Notes under the pieces: generated by a model
Databases searched by the model: none
What the model was told of the DNA's origin: nothing
The model's input: only the letters and a program-made list of their open reading frames with translations
Made by a program: the position numbers and the translations under genes
Shown here: in pieces, positions 1 to 19,577 of the stretch
Layout: each line of letters starts with the position of its first letter
How positions within the stretch are numbered: position 1 is the stretch's first letter
Source: Zingiber officinale
Lineage: Eukaryota; Streptophyta; Magnoliopsida; Zingiberales; Zingiberaceae
NCBI RefSeq assembly: GCF_018446385.1
Contig: NC_055994.1
Span: 33,998,368 to 34,062,367 of the forward strand
Length of the DNA: 64,000 nucleotides
Direction of reading: 5' to 3'

Positions 1-161
1 CCAAGCCCTCTCCGATTTCGCGTGCCAAGTTTCCATACTTGGACTTTTCCCTTCCACCTGATCAACCTTGATCAGTAATCAATCTGAGTTTAATTAATAT
101 CTGATACAAACTTAAATCAGTGTCAACATCAAAACAACAGCCAAGTCAGACTGTATCAACA
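1..161 (-). repeat. LTR fragment, probable minus orientation
   Basis: The stretch has CCAAG...CTTGG units and an ending (tgtatcaaca) like the right-hand ends of the minus-oriented LTRs at 50437 and 54244. Only this tail is in the window. It is judged by resemblance alone, so the family is not assigned. Confidence 0.35.
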
Positions 162-1414
162 GTAACCTTAGGTAACGAGAAGTCTTGGAGAAGTGAACTC
201 CAAGCAAGGTTGATTGGATGGTTTCCGGTCGACCGCGCGGGGTCGACTGGACCAGCGGATCTCGGTAAATCTAGGTTTAGGTTTATCATTGTATTCTGTA
301 TTACTATTATTACTGTTGGCTAATGTAGTATTGCGGGAAAAGTCTTAGTGGATCGGGCGATCAGACACTGAGCAAGCAAAAGTCCAAACAGGTCTGGAGG
401 ACTATGTTTGGCAGGTAAGTTGAGGTAAGCAACTGGAGGAGCGACAGTGAGGTCGAGTTCCCGAAAGGAATAATCTAAGGTCGCTGATCCAACTGAAGAA
501 ACTGGAAAGGTTTCCAAGTTGAGATCAAGACAGTTCTACTGTCTAATATTACTCATGCATAATATATTATTACTGTTCTAACCTTTGTTTTGCAGGAATA
601 TTGTTTAACTCTGTTTTGCAGATTTGGCCTGATCGGTCGATCGAACAGGAGGATCGATCGACCAAACCAGCTTAACTCAGCACTGGACAGCTCATCAGCG
701 GCGATCAGCAGAAAAGGGAAAAAGGGCTGATCGGTCGACCGAACCGGAGGATCGGTCGACCGATCCAATCAGAATTAATTGCAGCATTAATGAAGATCTC
801 GGATGATTTCGACGAACAGGGAAATAGATTGTTCGGTCGACCGAAAAATAGGTTCGGTCGACCGAACCATTTATGAGCATTTACTACAAAAGATCGAGCC
901 AGCTTCTGTTTTCGACGAGGAAGGTCGACCGAACAGAGAGATCGGTCGACCGAACGCTCAAGGAACTTATAAAAAGTGCTCGAAGTCAGAGGCTAAAAAA
1001 AAGACTTTCTGATCAACTCAAGTTCTATTCTGTAAGCTGTTCGTGCTTCATCAACTCTGCAAGTCATTTCGATAGTGCCGACCGAGCTTCGACTTTCAAA
1101 TCTATTATCGGTATCTTTTATTTTGTATTGCACTTAAATTCATTTAAGATAGTAGGAGTGTTACTATGTTAAACATCTTTGTATCTGTATGATCTGCTTC
1201 TTTCCGAGGGTTTCGGAAAGAAGGGTTATAGTGCTTTGCCCATCGGTGCGGTCAAGGACCGCGGGCCTTCGAGTAGGAGTCGAGCTAGGCTCCGAATGAA
1301 GTAAAATACCTTGTCCCTTTTCTTATTTCCGCTACACGACTTTGGTTTCAAAAAGTTAAAAGAAAAAGTTTTAAACACGCGATATTCACCCCCCCCTCTA
1401 TTGCTCCAAACGAT
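162..1414 (+). mobile_element. LTR remnant of a copia-type retrotransposon
   Basis: No long reading frame is present. The right end has the run of C followed by CTCT that closes many plant copia LTRs in this window (compare 33000 and 35950). It then stops near the sequence ttgctccaaacgatctatca. A purine/pyrimidine-mixed leader and a GC-richer block around 1240-1300 fit an LTR or untranslated leader. No matching second LTR, primer site or polypurine tract is seen, so this is a solo or truncated LTR. The left boundary is approximate. Confidence 0.45.
631..957. repeat. Array of short TCGGTCGACCGA palindromes
   Basis: About eight copies of the self-complementary 12-mer TCGGTCGACCGA or one-base variants occur near 631, 651, 729, 751, 831, 852, 922 and 941. 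The spacing is irregular. They lie inside the LTR remnant. Confidence 0.8.
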
Positions 1415-2469
1415 CTATCAATAAGCTCATATCGAAAAAAAAAAAAAAAAGCATATGCTCTAGAGTCTTCTCCAAGCTACCTTATTAATTAATCAAAAAG
1501 TACTTGCGACGGACAACTCAAAAGTCTAATATTTTTTAATTGTAAATTTTATTTAGAAAAAAAATCTTAACAAATGTATCGTAATTAAACATCGAACTAT
1601 AAATATCTAAAAGATAACTAAATACTTTTATCACTGTACCATAGTCCCGGATTACTTTAATGATGTATAGATTTCTACCAGAGGAGTCACACTGTATGCA
1701 ACAAACCGTGATGTAGAATTGTATAGTTTTGACGTATGTAAAATCTTCTATGTGCTTTTTGCAGTCTACAATGTTTGGAGTCTTTTTATTAGCTTTTCAC
1801 ATTACAAATTGTAGACATGCCCGAATTACCAGGAAAACAAGATTTACCTGGAACAGATTAACATGTCAAAATAATAATTTTGATTTGAAAGTACCTTGTT
1901 CAAAGTACTGAATGGTAACATCTTGGACGGCGCAATGGGTTACAAACAACCGATCAAATTAATTAAATCAAAATCCAATTAATTAAAGGAGTGTTTGATT
2001 GATGGATTTAAAAATGAGGGAATGAAATGATAGTAAAAGATAATATTTGAATTGTGGATTTGAGAATGATATTTTGGAAATGATTCTCTTATGATATTTT
2101 GGAAATGTCACTATTCCAAAAGCTAATAGTCGTCCATGATTTATCTCCTTCATGTTGACCCTGAGACGGATTGACGAGGGCGCTGGAGGCGAACGTATTC
2201 ACCTTTTACCACCATCTATGATCAAGGTGAATTGGTTTCCTATGATTCTAGAAATTTCGATAGCAACATTCCGCCCATGAATTTATTACCAAAATTACAA
2301 GAGTAAAACTTTAAAAGCTGAAATTTTCAATCGTCGTTTCAAAATGGCTGCAGCAATAAAAACACACTAAAGGTGGATACCAAATAATATAAAGGAGTGT
2401 CTGTTGCCTCAACAAACCACCAACCGTATAGATGGAGTTGAATTAATTTTGATGAGATGAAAAAGAAAT
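1415..2469. other. Intergenic, no gene seen
   Basis: AT-rich sequence downstream of the TAD2 stop codon. The part at about 1985-2140 begins like a Tourist-type MITE end (GGAGTGTTTG) but no matching right end was found. No coding frame is supported. Confidence 0.5.
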
Positions 2470-11254
<8,785 letters not shown>

Positions 11255-11762
11255 CTAACAGCAAAACGTGGCATTGTAATTCACAGAAAACTAGATTTAA
11301 AAAAACATCAATAACCTTTAACTTAAGCAAGGAAAATATTCTAAAATCCCAATGACCTAAAACATTCTTACTGAAATATAATTTAGATGCATAGGCAACA
11401 TAATTTGCTTGAAATATGAACTGTGCAATCAAACAACTCATAGTATATTTTAATATATGAACTTTGCCTGAAAAGAGCCTACATAACAAATGATCCTCCC
11501 TATCTGAATCACATAACAACTAAGTCACCCTGAATTGACTAGCCTGGACCATCTTAATCACTCAAACCATCATGCCCAACCCGTCCAATATGCAAGACAC
11601 CTGAATTGACCAACTAAATATTGGTCCACCTAACCCAACTAGATTAAGTGGCTCGCCTAGACCGCCCAACCCATTCAGACCATTTGCCGCCTGAGTCACC
11701 CAACCTAATTGGCCCACTTAGCTCAGCCCCAAAACGTCCTGCTCATTTGGACCGTCTAAGCC
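11255..11762. other. TAD2 upstream region up to the viral insert
   Basis: About 510 bp separate the TAD2 start codon from the first viral sequence. Any TAD2 promoter and 5' leader nearest the gene must lie here. No clear TATA box at a standard distance was found. 11520-11760 is a low-complexity CCAAC/CACC-rich stretch. Confidence 0.5.
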
Positions 11763-13040
11763 ACACCTTTATTTGAAGATCAAATAAGAAGCTACAGAAG
11801 GAATCAGCGGCGCCTTTATAACACTCAACAAGCAGCAAGACGAATTGGGCATCAACTTACTGGTGGAGGAACCACAAGATATACCCTTGAACAACAACTG
11901 GAACCAGAAGCTCAGTTACAACTTTCAATGCAAGAGCGAGCATCCATAGTACCTGCAGAGATACAATATCATTCTAGAAGAGATGACGCACATCATCGGG
12001 TTTATGTGCACAGATCAGAAGAAGCAATACTGGTAACAGATAATCACCAGGTTGATAGAAACTTCATTCAAGAAGAAAGCTTTGCTCATTTACAAAGAAG
12101 CCGCATGCAATACATCCACCTGGGGGTGCTCCAGGTACGTATTCAAATCCTACACAGGCAATATGAAGGAACCATGGCGTTGGTAGTCTTTAGAGATAAC
12201 CGATGGCAAGGAGACCAAGCTATCCTAGCAACAATGGAAGTAGACCTGACACGAGGAAGTCAAAAGATCTATGTGATCCCAGAAGTTATGATGACTATTG
12301 GGGATTTCTACAGAAACATTCAGATTTCCATTCTTACAAGAGGATATGAAGCTTGGCAAAATAGCGAAGCTAATTTGCTAATTACCAGAGGTATGGTAGG
12401 AAGGCTTTCTAACACACCTAATGTTGGATTTGCCTATGAAGTGCAGGGAGTTGTGGACTATTTAACCTCTCATGGTGTAAATGCTCTCCCTGGACGAAGA
12501 TTGTCAACAAGAAGTTTACAAGGGTTAAATTGGGTAATAAACCCAACTCAAATTTCAATGCCAATGCAACCTGTGGAGGTAAATAGTCAAACCATGATGG
12601 ACGGAAGAATTTCGCTGAGTTTCAATAACTATACTGCTGCTCCAACACCAGAACAACCAAAATATAATGACAAGGATGAAGAGATACTAGCAGTTTTGAT
12701 AGAAACAAAACCAGGAGTCTATGTTTATTACGATGGGGAAGCTGATGATTACTGCAAGGAGCAAAAATCAAAATATAAAACAGGAAGATGGGATACTCTA
12801 GGACAACCTAGTGGAAAATTTGATTATTATGTCAATTATGATATCCTAGAAATTCCTCCTTTTCCAGAATTTCCTCCTACGGGATGGGACGACGAAGATG
12901 GTGAGACAAAAAACTCACAAAAGGAAGAATCCATAGTCGCAAGTGAAAGGCAATCGGAGGGATCTAAACATCTCAGCAAGTCATGCAGCAGTCATAGAAC
13001 CTTATGGCCGAGATTTAATCCACACCGGCCTACGAATTGA
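11763..13040 (+). pseudogene. EPRV polyprotein part 1: movement protein (30K type)
   Basis: The frame is open from about 11763. It lacks the native start, which is missing from this copy but present in the minus copy at 17910; the first internal ATG is at 11928. The segment with VFRDNRWQGDQ (about residues 86-96 from that ATG), ATMEVDL and VIPEVMMTIGDFYRNI is the conserved 30K-superfamily movement-protein core of Caulimoviridae. In intact viruses it moves virions through plasmodesmata. The region from about 12640 on is a variable acidic linker. The frame runs into the dUTPase region at about 12950 in the wrong phase and ends at 13040, so a frameshift separates it from the next domain. Confidence 0.85.
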
Positions 13041-13383
13041 AATCCCATACGGATACTATGGGAGATTGGCATCAAGATCAGGCCTAGCTTGGAAAACTAG
13101 AATTGAAGTTGGGGGTGGAGTCATTGACTCTGATTATAGAGGAGAAGTTCAAGTACTTCTATTCAATCGAACTAACCTCCCGATTTATATTTCTCAGCAG
13201 CAGAAGATAGCTCAACTAATACTTGAAAAAATAGTCATCCCGGAGGTTTATGAAGTTCCTCATCTTAGTCACACAGAAAGAGGAAACAAAGGATTCGGAT
13301 CAACTGAAGCCCAAAATCAGATAACTATGATCCCAGAGAAGGACCAAGCTTTTACTTCACAAGACCCACGGTATTTTACTTGA
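12943..13383 (+). pseudogene. EPRV polyprotein part 2: trimeric dUTPase-like domain
   Basis: 146-codon frame with four of the five dUTPase motifs. Motif 2 is at residues 40-49 (GRLASRSGLA), motif 3 at 59-68 (GVIDSDYRGE), motif 4 near 88-93 (KIAQLI) and motif 5 at 113-121 (RGNKGFGST). PYGRDLIHTGL at 20-30 precedes motif 2, as in the family. Motif 1 (A-G-x-D-L) is not seen: residues 15-18 go straight from AA to VI, so a short deletion is likely. The family hydrolyses dUTP to dUMP and keeps uracil out of DNA. The domain sits between movement and coat proteins in the polyprotein. An in-frame TGA at 13381-13383 splits it from the coat-protein frame, and a frameshift lies upstream. Confidence 0.85.
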
Positions 13384-13404
13384 CAAGATATATTTGCCCT
13401 CTTA

Positions 13405-14523
13405 ATGCCCAAGGAAACAACAGCAGTCCTTGTTCAAGATGATTCATTCCTAAGTAATTTCGAGCAAGACCATGCAGTGGATACAAGCTCAGGGGCCGCT
13501 GTACCACGGTCCATGGACCCTACTCTTAATTATCGGGATCTTGATGATTCTTATTTGGATTATATACAATATTTATCCGCTCTTAGTGGGCAGCAACCAC
13601 CACAATGGGATACTTATCCTGATTCTGAAGATAACTGGACCAACCCATTTGCAAGCGAAGGTGGTGGGAGGCAAGAGGCATTTATTCAATTAAACCCTCA
13701 AGAATGCACCAAATTCATCGAACTAGTCGCTGCCAATGTAGAAATGGAGTATCCTTGTTTAAGAAGGTTAGTGGAAGAAGTATCACCAGCCACAGAGCAG
13801 ATTTATTCTACTAGCACTGTGATATCCCCATATCGCCCTCCTACAGATACAGCTATGGGTCCCCCGGGATATCCCCTAGCTGATGATTTAGCAAGAAATC
13901 CTCCGGCTTTTCAGCCTATCTATGAACAGCAGCCGCCAAAAGCTAAATTCAAGGGAGGAATGAATAATGAGTTATGGACGCTCCCCTCTGCACAGCAGCA
14001 AAGTGGTGCATTATTTGTAATCCCGGAACAGCTAAATCTTTTTGATGATGCTTTCTCAAGATGGGAGTCTATAACAAAAAATTTTGTGGCGTCACAATCA
14101 TTTTCAGATACAAAGGAGAAGGTTGAATTTATCGAGAACCTCTTCGGTGAAATAGAAAAAATTACGTGGATCCAATGGCGAATGACATATGCAACAGAAT
14201 ACGATTCCTTGATAACAATTAGTGAAGGCCGAGAAGGAACTCAAAATGTGTTATCCCAGATGAGAAGGGTATTTTTAGCAGAAGACCCAACCCAAGGATC
14301 TACCGAAATACAAAATTCTGCCTATAGGGATCTTGAAAAACTCTCCTGTGACAAAGTGAAAAATATAATTCAGTACATCAATGATTACATGAGATTAGCT
14401 GCTAAAACGGGACGGTTATATGCAGGACCAGAATTATCAGAAAAATTCTGGCTTAAGATGCCCGGAGATCTTGGAAACAGGATTAAAGCAGCTTTTGAAA
14501 CAAAACACCCTGGCCTACGGTAG
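13405..14523 (+). pseudogene. EPRV polyprotein part 3: coat protein region
   Basis: The frame is the same as the dUTPase-like region, parted from it only by the TGA at 13381. The first about 190 residues are acidic and proline/glutamine-rich. From about residue 205 (FDDAFSRWES) to the end there is a helical domain with ITWIQWRMTYATEY and an ending in KMPGDLGNRI, which fits the capsid domain of badna-like polyproteins placed just before the CCHC zinc knuckle. It ends at a TAG at 14521-14523 created by a frameshift; the next frame begins in another phase at 14526. Confidence 0.75.
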
Positions 14524-14525
14524 GA

Positions 14526-16355
14526 GTGTTACCCAGAGTCATCTTTGCTCACAAGTTCCTAGAACAAGAATGTAAGGATGCGGCATTTAAAAGATCATTG
14601 AAAGACCTTACGTTCTGTAGTCAGATTCCTATTCCAGGCTATTATCAGAAATCCGGAACAAGGAAGATGGGTGTGCGACAATCCAGTACCTATAAAGGTA
14701 AACCCCAGAGCTCTCATGCAAGAATTGAAAAAAGAAAGCATTTACTAAGAAATAAAAAATGTAAATGCTACTTGTGCGGACAAGAAGGGCACTTCGCAAG
14801 AGATTGCCCTAATGAGAAAAGGAATGTAAAAAGAGTGGCAATATTTGAGCAGCTGGATCTTCCAGAAGATTGTGATATACTCTCAGTACAAGAAGGAGAA
14901 GCTCAGAGTGATGCTATTTTTAGCCTATCTGAAGGAGAAGATAGTATATATGAGTTACATCAATCCCTTCAAACTCTTCAAATAAACTCCATATATATGC
15001 TTGGCCTAGAGGATGGGGGTTATCGACAACAGATTCGGTTATCAGAAGAACAATCAAATTGCTTACATCAATGGAAGCACAACGAAAGGATATTTGCCCC
15101 TCAATCCCATATGTGCACATGTTGCAAGCGAGCAACTCTACAAAGAGCAAGGATACATTGTCCTGAGTGTCTTCTTATAGTATGCAACCTTTACGGGCCA
15201 TACTACTTCAATAAAGAGGTACCACTTACTCCCGCTCCTGCTACACCATTCAATCCTAATAATCTTATATATGAGCAACGAAACTATATTATATGGTATG
15301 AAGAAGAAATAAAAAGGTTGCAAGAAGAGGTCAAATACTATAAGTCTCAACTGGAAGCGATACAATTGGAACAAAAACTGCAGAAGGACTTCCATGACCT
15401 AGAAGAAGAAGAAACAGCCAACATGTTAATAGAAGAAGTAGTAGCTTCTAATCCAAGCCCCAGGTTGGTAAAAAACATGTTATATAACCTAACAGTTGAA
15501 ATAGACATTCCAGGGATTTCAAAATTCAAATTGAAAGCAATATTGGACACTGGAGCTACAACTTGTTGCGTAGATCAACGATCAGTACCTAAAGAATCTC
15601 TAGAACAAAATACATTTATAGTAAGCTTCAGTGGAGTTAATTCTCAGCAAACGGCAAAAATGAAGATGAAAAATGGCCGAATGATTATTGGTGATAATAT
15701 TTTCAGAATCCCTTATACCTATAGCTTTCCAATGACTTTGGGAGATAATATACAATTTATCATCGGATGCAACTTCATAAGAACCATGCACGGAGGACTC
15801 AGAATTGAAGGAAATACGGTAACGTTTTATAAAAATCTTACAACCATTAACACGTTACCCTCTGTAAATACAGCTATTGAAGAATTGGAGCTGGATGAGG
15901 AAGAATATATCCAAATAAAGGAAATGGTTCACATCTCAGTTGGGGCAAGAAATCAATCCTTTGAGCAAAAATTTAGTCCTCTTCTACAAAAATTAAAGGA
16001 TCAAGGGATAATTGGGGAGAACCCCTTGCAACACTGGCAGAAGAATCAGATTGTATGTCAATTGAATATCAAAAATCCAGAATTCATTATAGAAGACCGA
16101 CCATTGAAACACTTAACTCCTATACAAAAGGAAGCCTTCACAAAGCATGTTAAAGCCTTACTGGATTTGGGGATAATTCGACCTAGCAAGAGCCGACATC
16201 GAACGACTGCCATAATCGTGAATTCCGGAACAACTATTGACCCCATTACAAAAGAAGAAAAGAAAGGAAAAAAAGACTGGTATTTAATTACAAGCGTCTT
16301 AATGATATCACACATAAAGACCAATACAGTCTACCGGGTATCAATACCATCCTAA
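14526..16355 (+). pseudogene. EPRV polyprotein part 4: zinc knuckle, aspartic protease, start of RT
   Basis: 609-codon frame. A CCHC knuckle (CYLCGQEGHFARDC) is at about residues 81-94; in this family it ends the coat protein and binds nucleic acid. A C-rich patch with paired CxxC lies at about 195-220. A coiled-coil-like E/K/Q-rich stretch runs from about 255 to 300. The retroviral-type aspartic protease active site ILDTGATTC is at about 339-347, with the flap-side IIGCNFIRTM after it. From about residue 500 the N-terminal part of reverse transcriptase follows (PLKHLTPIQKEAF, LLDLGIIRPS). Near 16275 a frameshift sends the frame into nonsense, ending at 16355. The protease core looks intact. 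Confidence 0.9.
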
Positions 16356-17315
16356 AGAAGGTCGGTAACAGTTGTATTTTCTCTAAATTTGATTTAAAAA
16401 GCGGTTTCCACCAGGTTGTCATGCATCCTGATTCAATTGAATGGACTGCATTTTGGGTCCCTGATGGTTTATATGAATGGCTGGTCATGCCCTTTGGACT
16501 CAAAAACGCACCAGCAGTTTTTTAAAGAATGATGGACGCATGCTTTAGAGGTACAGAAGATTTCATTGTTGTTTAAATAGATGATATCCTAGTATTTTCT
16601 CCGGATGAAAGGAGTCATGAACAACATCTTCAAAGGATGCTGAGCATTTGCCAGAAGAATGGATTAATCTTGAGCCCTACGAAGATGAAAATTGCAGTCC
16701 CTGAAATTGAGTTCTTAGGGGCTATTATTGGAAATTGCAGAATTAAACTTCAACCCCATGTAATTTCAAAGATTGCGGACTTCAATGATAATGAGCTCAA
16801 GACAACCAAAGGAATGAGATCATGGCTAGGACTCCTGAATTATGCCAGGAATTACATACCTAACTTAGGTAAACTACTTGGGCCTTTATATGCTAAGACA
16901 TCCCCAAATGGAGAGAGAAAATTAAATCAGCAAGACTGGGATCTGATTCATCAACTCAAGACTAAGGTACGGCAGTTACCAGACCTTGAAATACCTTCAC
17001 CAGAATGCTATATGATTCTAGAAGTAGACGGGTGTATGGACGGTTAGGGTGGTATTTGTAAATGGAAAAAGAAAAAATTTGACCCAGTCTCCTCGAAAAA
17101 GATTTGTGCTTATCCTAGTGGCAAGTTTAACCCACCGAAATCCACAATAGATGCTGAGTTATATGCTGTTATGAACCCTATGGAAGCACTAAAAATCTAT
17201 TTCCTGGATAAAGATGAACTTCTGATTAGAACAGACTGCCAGGCAATTATAAGTTTTTTTTGGGAAAACGGCAAATCATAAACCCTCTAGGGTTCGATGG
17301 ATTTCTTTTACTTCT
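16277..17315 (+). pseudogene. EPRV polyprotein part 5: reverse transcriptase and RNase H, broken
   Basis: Continues the RT in a new phase: RLNDITHKDQYSLPGIN, FSKFDLKSGFHQV, MPFGLKNAPAVF. Stops interrupt it after APAVF (about 16523) and at the first position of the catalytic box, where *IDD stands in place of the usual YxDD (about 16573). RT thumb and connection follow at 16637-17010. RNase H begins at about 17020 with the VDG motif, is cut by a TAG at about 17044, and continues with DAELYAV and RTDCQAI. Another frameshift near 17275 precedes the last recognisable words (PSRVRWISFT). The copy ends at the inversion junction near 17316. Stops in the catalytic box make it certainly inactive. Confidence 0.9.
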
Positions 17316-17910
17316 GAATGTTTCTGTAGAAATCCCCAATAGTCATCATAACTTCTGGGATCACATAGATCATTTGACTTCCTGGTGTCAGGTCTACTTC
17401 CATTGTTGCTAGGATAGCTTGGTCTCCTTGCCATCGGTTATCTCTAAAGACTACCAACGCCATGGTTCCTTCATATTGCCTGTGTAGGATTTGAATACGT
17501 ACCTGGAGCACCCCCAGGTGGATGTATTGCATGCGGCTTCTTTGTAAATGAGCAAAGCTTTCTTCTTGAATGAAGTTTCTATCAACCTGGTGATTATCTG
17601 TTACCAGTATTGCTTCTTCTGATCTGTGCACATAAACCCGATGATGTGCGTCATCTCTTCTAGAATGATATAGTACCTCTGCAGGTACTATGGATGCTTG
17701 CTCTTGCATTGAAGGTTGTAACTGGGCTTCTGGTTCCAGTTGTTGTTCAAGGGTATATCTTGTGATTCCTCCACCAGTAAGTTGACGCTCAATTCGTCTT
17801 GCTGCTTGTTGAGTGTTATAAAGGCGCCGCTGATTCCTTCTGTAGCTTCTTATTTGATCTTCAAATAAAGGTGTAGTAGCTACCTGTTGTTCAATTCTGG
17901 TGGTGGCCAT
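17308..17910 (-). pseudogene. EPRV second copy: polyprotein N-terminus, minus strand
   Basis: 200-codon frame starting MATTRIEQQVATTPLFEDQ, the polyprotein start missing from the plus copy. Residues from about 10 to 198 match the plus-strand frame at 11763-12326 almost residue for residue, with few substitutions. It ends two codons past the inversion junction at about 17316, inside the movement protein (MMTIGDFYRN). Start chosen at the ATG at 17910, which overlaps the end of the upstream ORF2 remnant, as in badnaviruses. Confidence 0.88.
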
Positions 17911-18191
17911 GTACCTTTTAATTTTTCCTGCTCCTGTTTTAGGATTTTATATGGATCCTTAAATACCCTTAACTTTCCTGGTTTTTCCTTGGTTTTAGAA
18001 GGGCCAAGAGATAGATTTTGAAGTTTAGAAATTAAGTCTCGGGGGAGAGGAGTGTTTTGTCTTCGAAGCTCCTGTTGGATTTCTCTTAAGGTTTCAGCTA
18101 TTTGGATAAGTAAATGGATTTTGGTGTTGTTTTGCTTAATAATAGTAGTGATTCCAGGCGTTACACCTTGAAAATCACTGGGTTTAGCAAA
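17880..18191 (-). pseudogene. EPRV ORF2 remnant (virion-associated-protein type)
   Basis: 103-codon open stretch without a recognised start, bounded upstream by a TGA at 18192-18194. It contains a heptad-like segment, IQIAETLREIQQELRRQ, consistent with a coiled coil. It is basic towards its end. Its stop (TAG, 17880-17882) lies 28 nt inside the polyprotein frame, an overlap typical of badnavirus ORF2 and ORF3. Assignment rests on position, size and coiled-coil character, not on a strong family motif. Confidence 0.6.
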
Positions 18192-18452
18192 TCAAATAGA
18201 AGGGGTTTCTATGGTTCAGTGATTGAAACAGCTTCTCGATAAGAAATAGTACAAAGGTGCTCATAAAAATTTATCAGAACTTACAGGGACTCTTGTTCTT
18301 CAGGCGAGGGCAGTTCCTTCCCAGAGAATCTCATACAGATGTGCCCTTGACTTCTTTAGGCCTCCTTACCTTTCTTTATCAAGTTAGGATCTATCCTTTT
18401 GCTTCTTAGGGTTGCATAATACCAACAAGCTTAGAGAACTAGAGTATGACAA
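18192..18452 (-). other. EPRV leader and ORF1 remnant
   Basis: Lies between the primer site and ORF2. A short patch reading FYEHLCTISYREAVSITEP on the minus strand may be the remains of ORF1, but stops break it. No complete frame is present. Confidence 0.4.
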
Positions 18453-18464
18453 GCTCTGATACCA
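18453..18464 (-). promoter_or_regulatory. EPRV primer-binding site, initiator tRNA-Met
   Basis: The minus strand reads TGGTATCAGAGC, complementary to the 3' end of plant initiator tRNA-Met. This is the conserved start point of minus-strand DNA synthesis in Caulimoviridae. It lies upstream of the ORF1/ORF2 remnants, as expected. Confidence 0.9.
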
Positions 18465-18587
18465 AGAGAGAGTGGCGAGTGGAAGTGTGGAAATTAGGAA
18501 ATTGATAAGTTTGCACCTTACAAGCCAGAGAGAGTGGCGAGTGGAAGTGTGGAAATTAGGAAATTGATAAGTTTGCACCTTACAAGC
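18464..18587. repeat. 62-bp tandem duplication beside the viral primer site
   Basis: Two near-identical 62-bp units (18464-18525 and 18526-18587) begin with the GAGAGAGTGGCGAG block and end in CCTTACAAGC. They lie just upstream of the primer site in viral sense, within the presumed pregenomic RNA 5' region. Confidence 0.85.
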
Positions 18588-18880
18588 TACCTCAAGTAGG
18601 ATTTGAGTGAACGCTCAATGTCCTGCAAGAGGTTCAATTCCTATTCTTATAACAAACGTCGGATGCGCCTTGGGCCCCATCGTCACGTTTGTTGATAAGA
18701 AGGAATCTTTAGTACAGACTCCATTTTACAACTAGTGGAGCATCTACTTTAGAAAAGTAATGCAGACTCAACTTTACAGCTAGTGGAGCATCTACTTTAG
18801 AAAAGTAGTGCATTATTTGATAGGACAACACTACTTTATACAAAGCAGCGCGAATCTTTGGGTCCACCATGCTTATACTT
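18588..18880 (-). promoter_or_regulatory. EPRV presumed promoter region
   Basis: On the minus strand a TATA-like TTATAAG lies at 18646-18652. A TGACG (as-1-like core) lies at 18681-18685, upstream of it. A 48-bp repeat containing TAGTGGAGCATCTACTTT occurs twice (from 18733 and 18781), an enhancer-like arrangement. Position upstream of the primer site fits a pregenomic RNA promoter. Function is inferred. Confidence 0.55.
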
Positions 18881-19577
18881 TAAAGTTGCCCATTCTGGTT
18901 GCACAATGCTGAAGGAGATACTCAGCATATGAAAGTTGATTGTCGATCGTTCATGCCATTCGACTTGCTAGCCTGCCTAACCTACCCCAAGGACTCACTA
19001 GTTTTGAGCTCACAAGTTTAGTGCTAGGACTTGAGGATAAGGTTTGATGCTCATGAGTTGGTTAGGAGGGTCGCTGAGGCTTTAGAATCAAAGATAGGTA
19101 TTGTTTGTGAGAATAATGGGTGAATATTTAATGTAGCAATAAAAATAACTAAACTCATTGAAAAAAAATATATATTATAAGAACGAAAGAGGATTCGAAA
19201 AAAGGGATCTTACCCCTTTTAATAGACCAATTATTTGTAAAAAATGACTTGATTGCTAAAAAAACTAGGAAACTTTCTAAATAAAAATGACTTTCTTTTA
19301 AGACTTTCAAATTCTAGAATTTTCTATACTCCACTATGACTATGTCATCCTCCTTTATCAAAAAGAACTCGACTATGTCAATTAGGGGAACAAAATGATT
19401 TGTCAAGTCTTGCGATGCCAAGTATAGGTACAAAACAAGTGATCAAGAGGTGCCTTAATAGGCGATGGTTCTAACACCTCTTGTTGGATCTTAGCGAATA
19501 AGTCAATCGTTGTATAGTAGTTCCGCTTTTGTGATCCATGTGTCTTCTATGTTTGGGAGTACTTTCTAGTGGACTAA
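18881..19577. other. No gene seen
   Basis: AT-rich spacer between the viral insert and a MITE. No coding frame or clear repeat ends were recognised. Confidence 0.5.

Larger units (their letters stand above)
11763..18880. mobile_element. Endogenous pararetrovirus (Caulimoviridae type), rearranged and broken
   Basis: Two viral segments lie in opposite orientation. The plus segment, 11763 to about 17315, runs from just inside the polyprotein start to mid RNase H. The minus segment, 17316 to about 18880, runs from promoter through leader, primer site and ORF2 remnant to the movement-protein region. The first about 560 nt of polyprotein sequence occurs in both, as an inverted repeat. Movement protein, coat protein, zinc knuckle, aspartic protease, RT and RNase H with no integrase is the Caulimoviridae plan. 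ORF2 overlapping the polyprotein start resembles badnaviruses. Several frameshifts and stop codons make it non-functional as it stands. The outer right boundary is approximate. Confidence 0.9.

Noticed and set aside
18384..18578. 64-codon minus-strand frame
   Set aside because: Encodes the same words twice because it spans the 62-bp tandem duplication in the viral leader.
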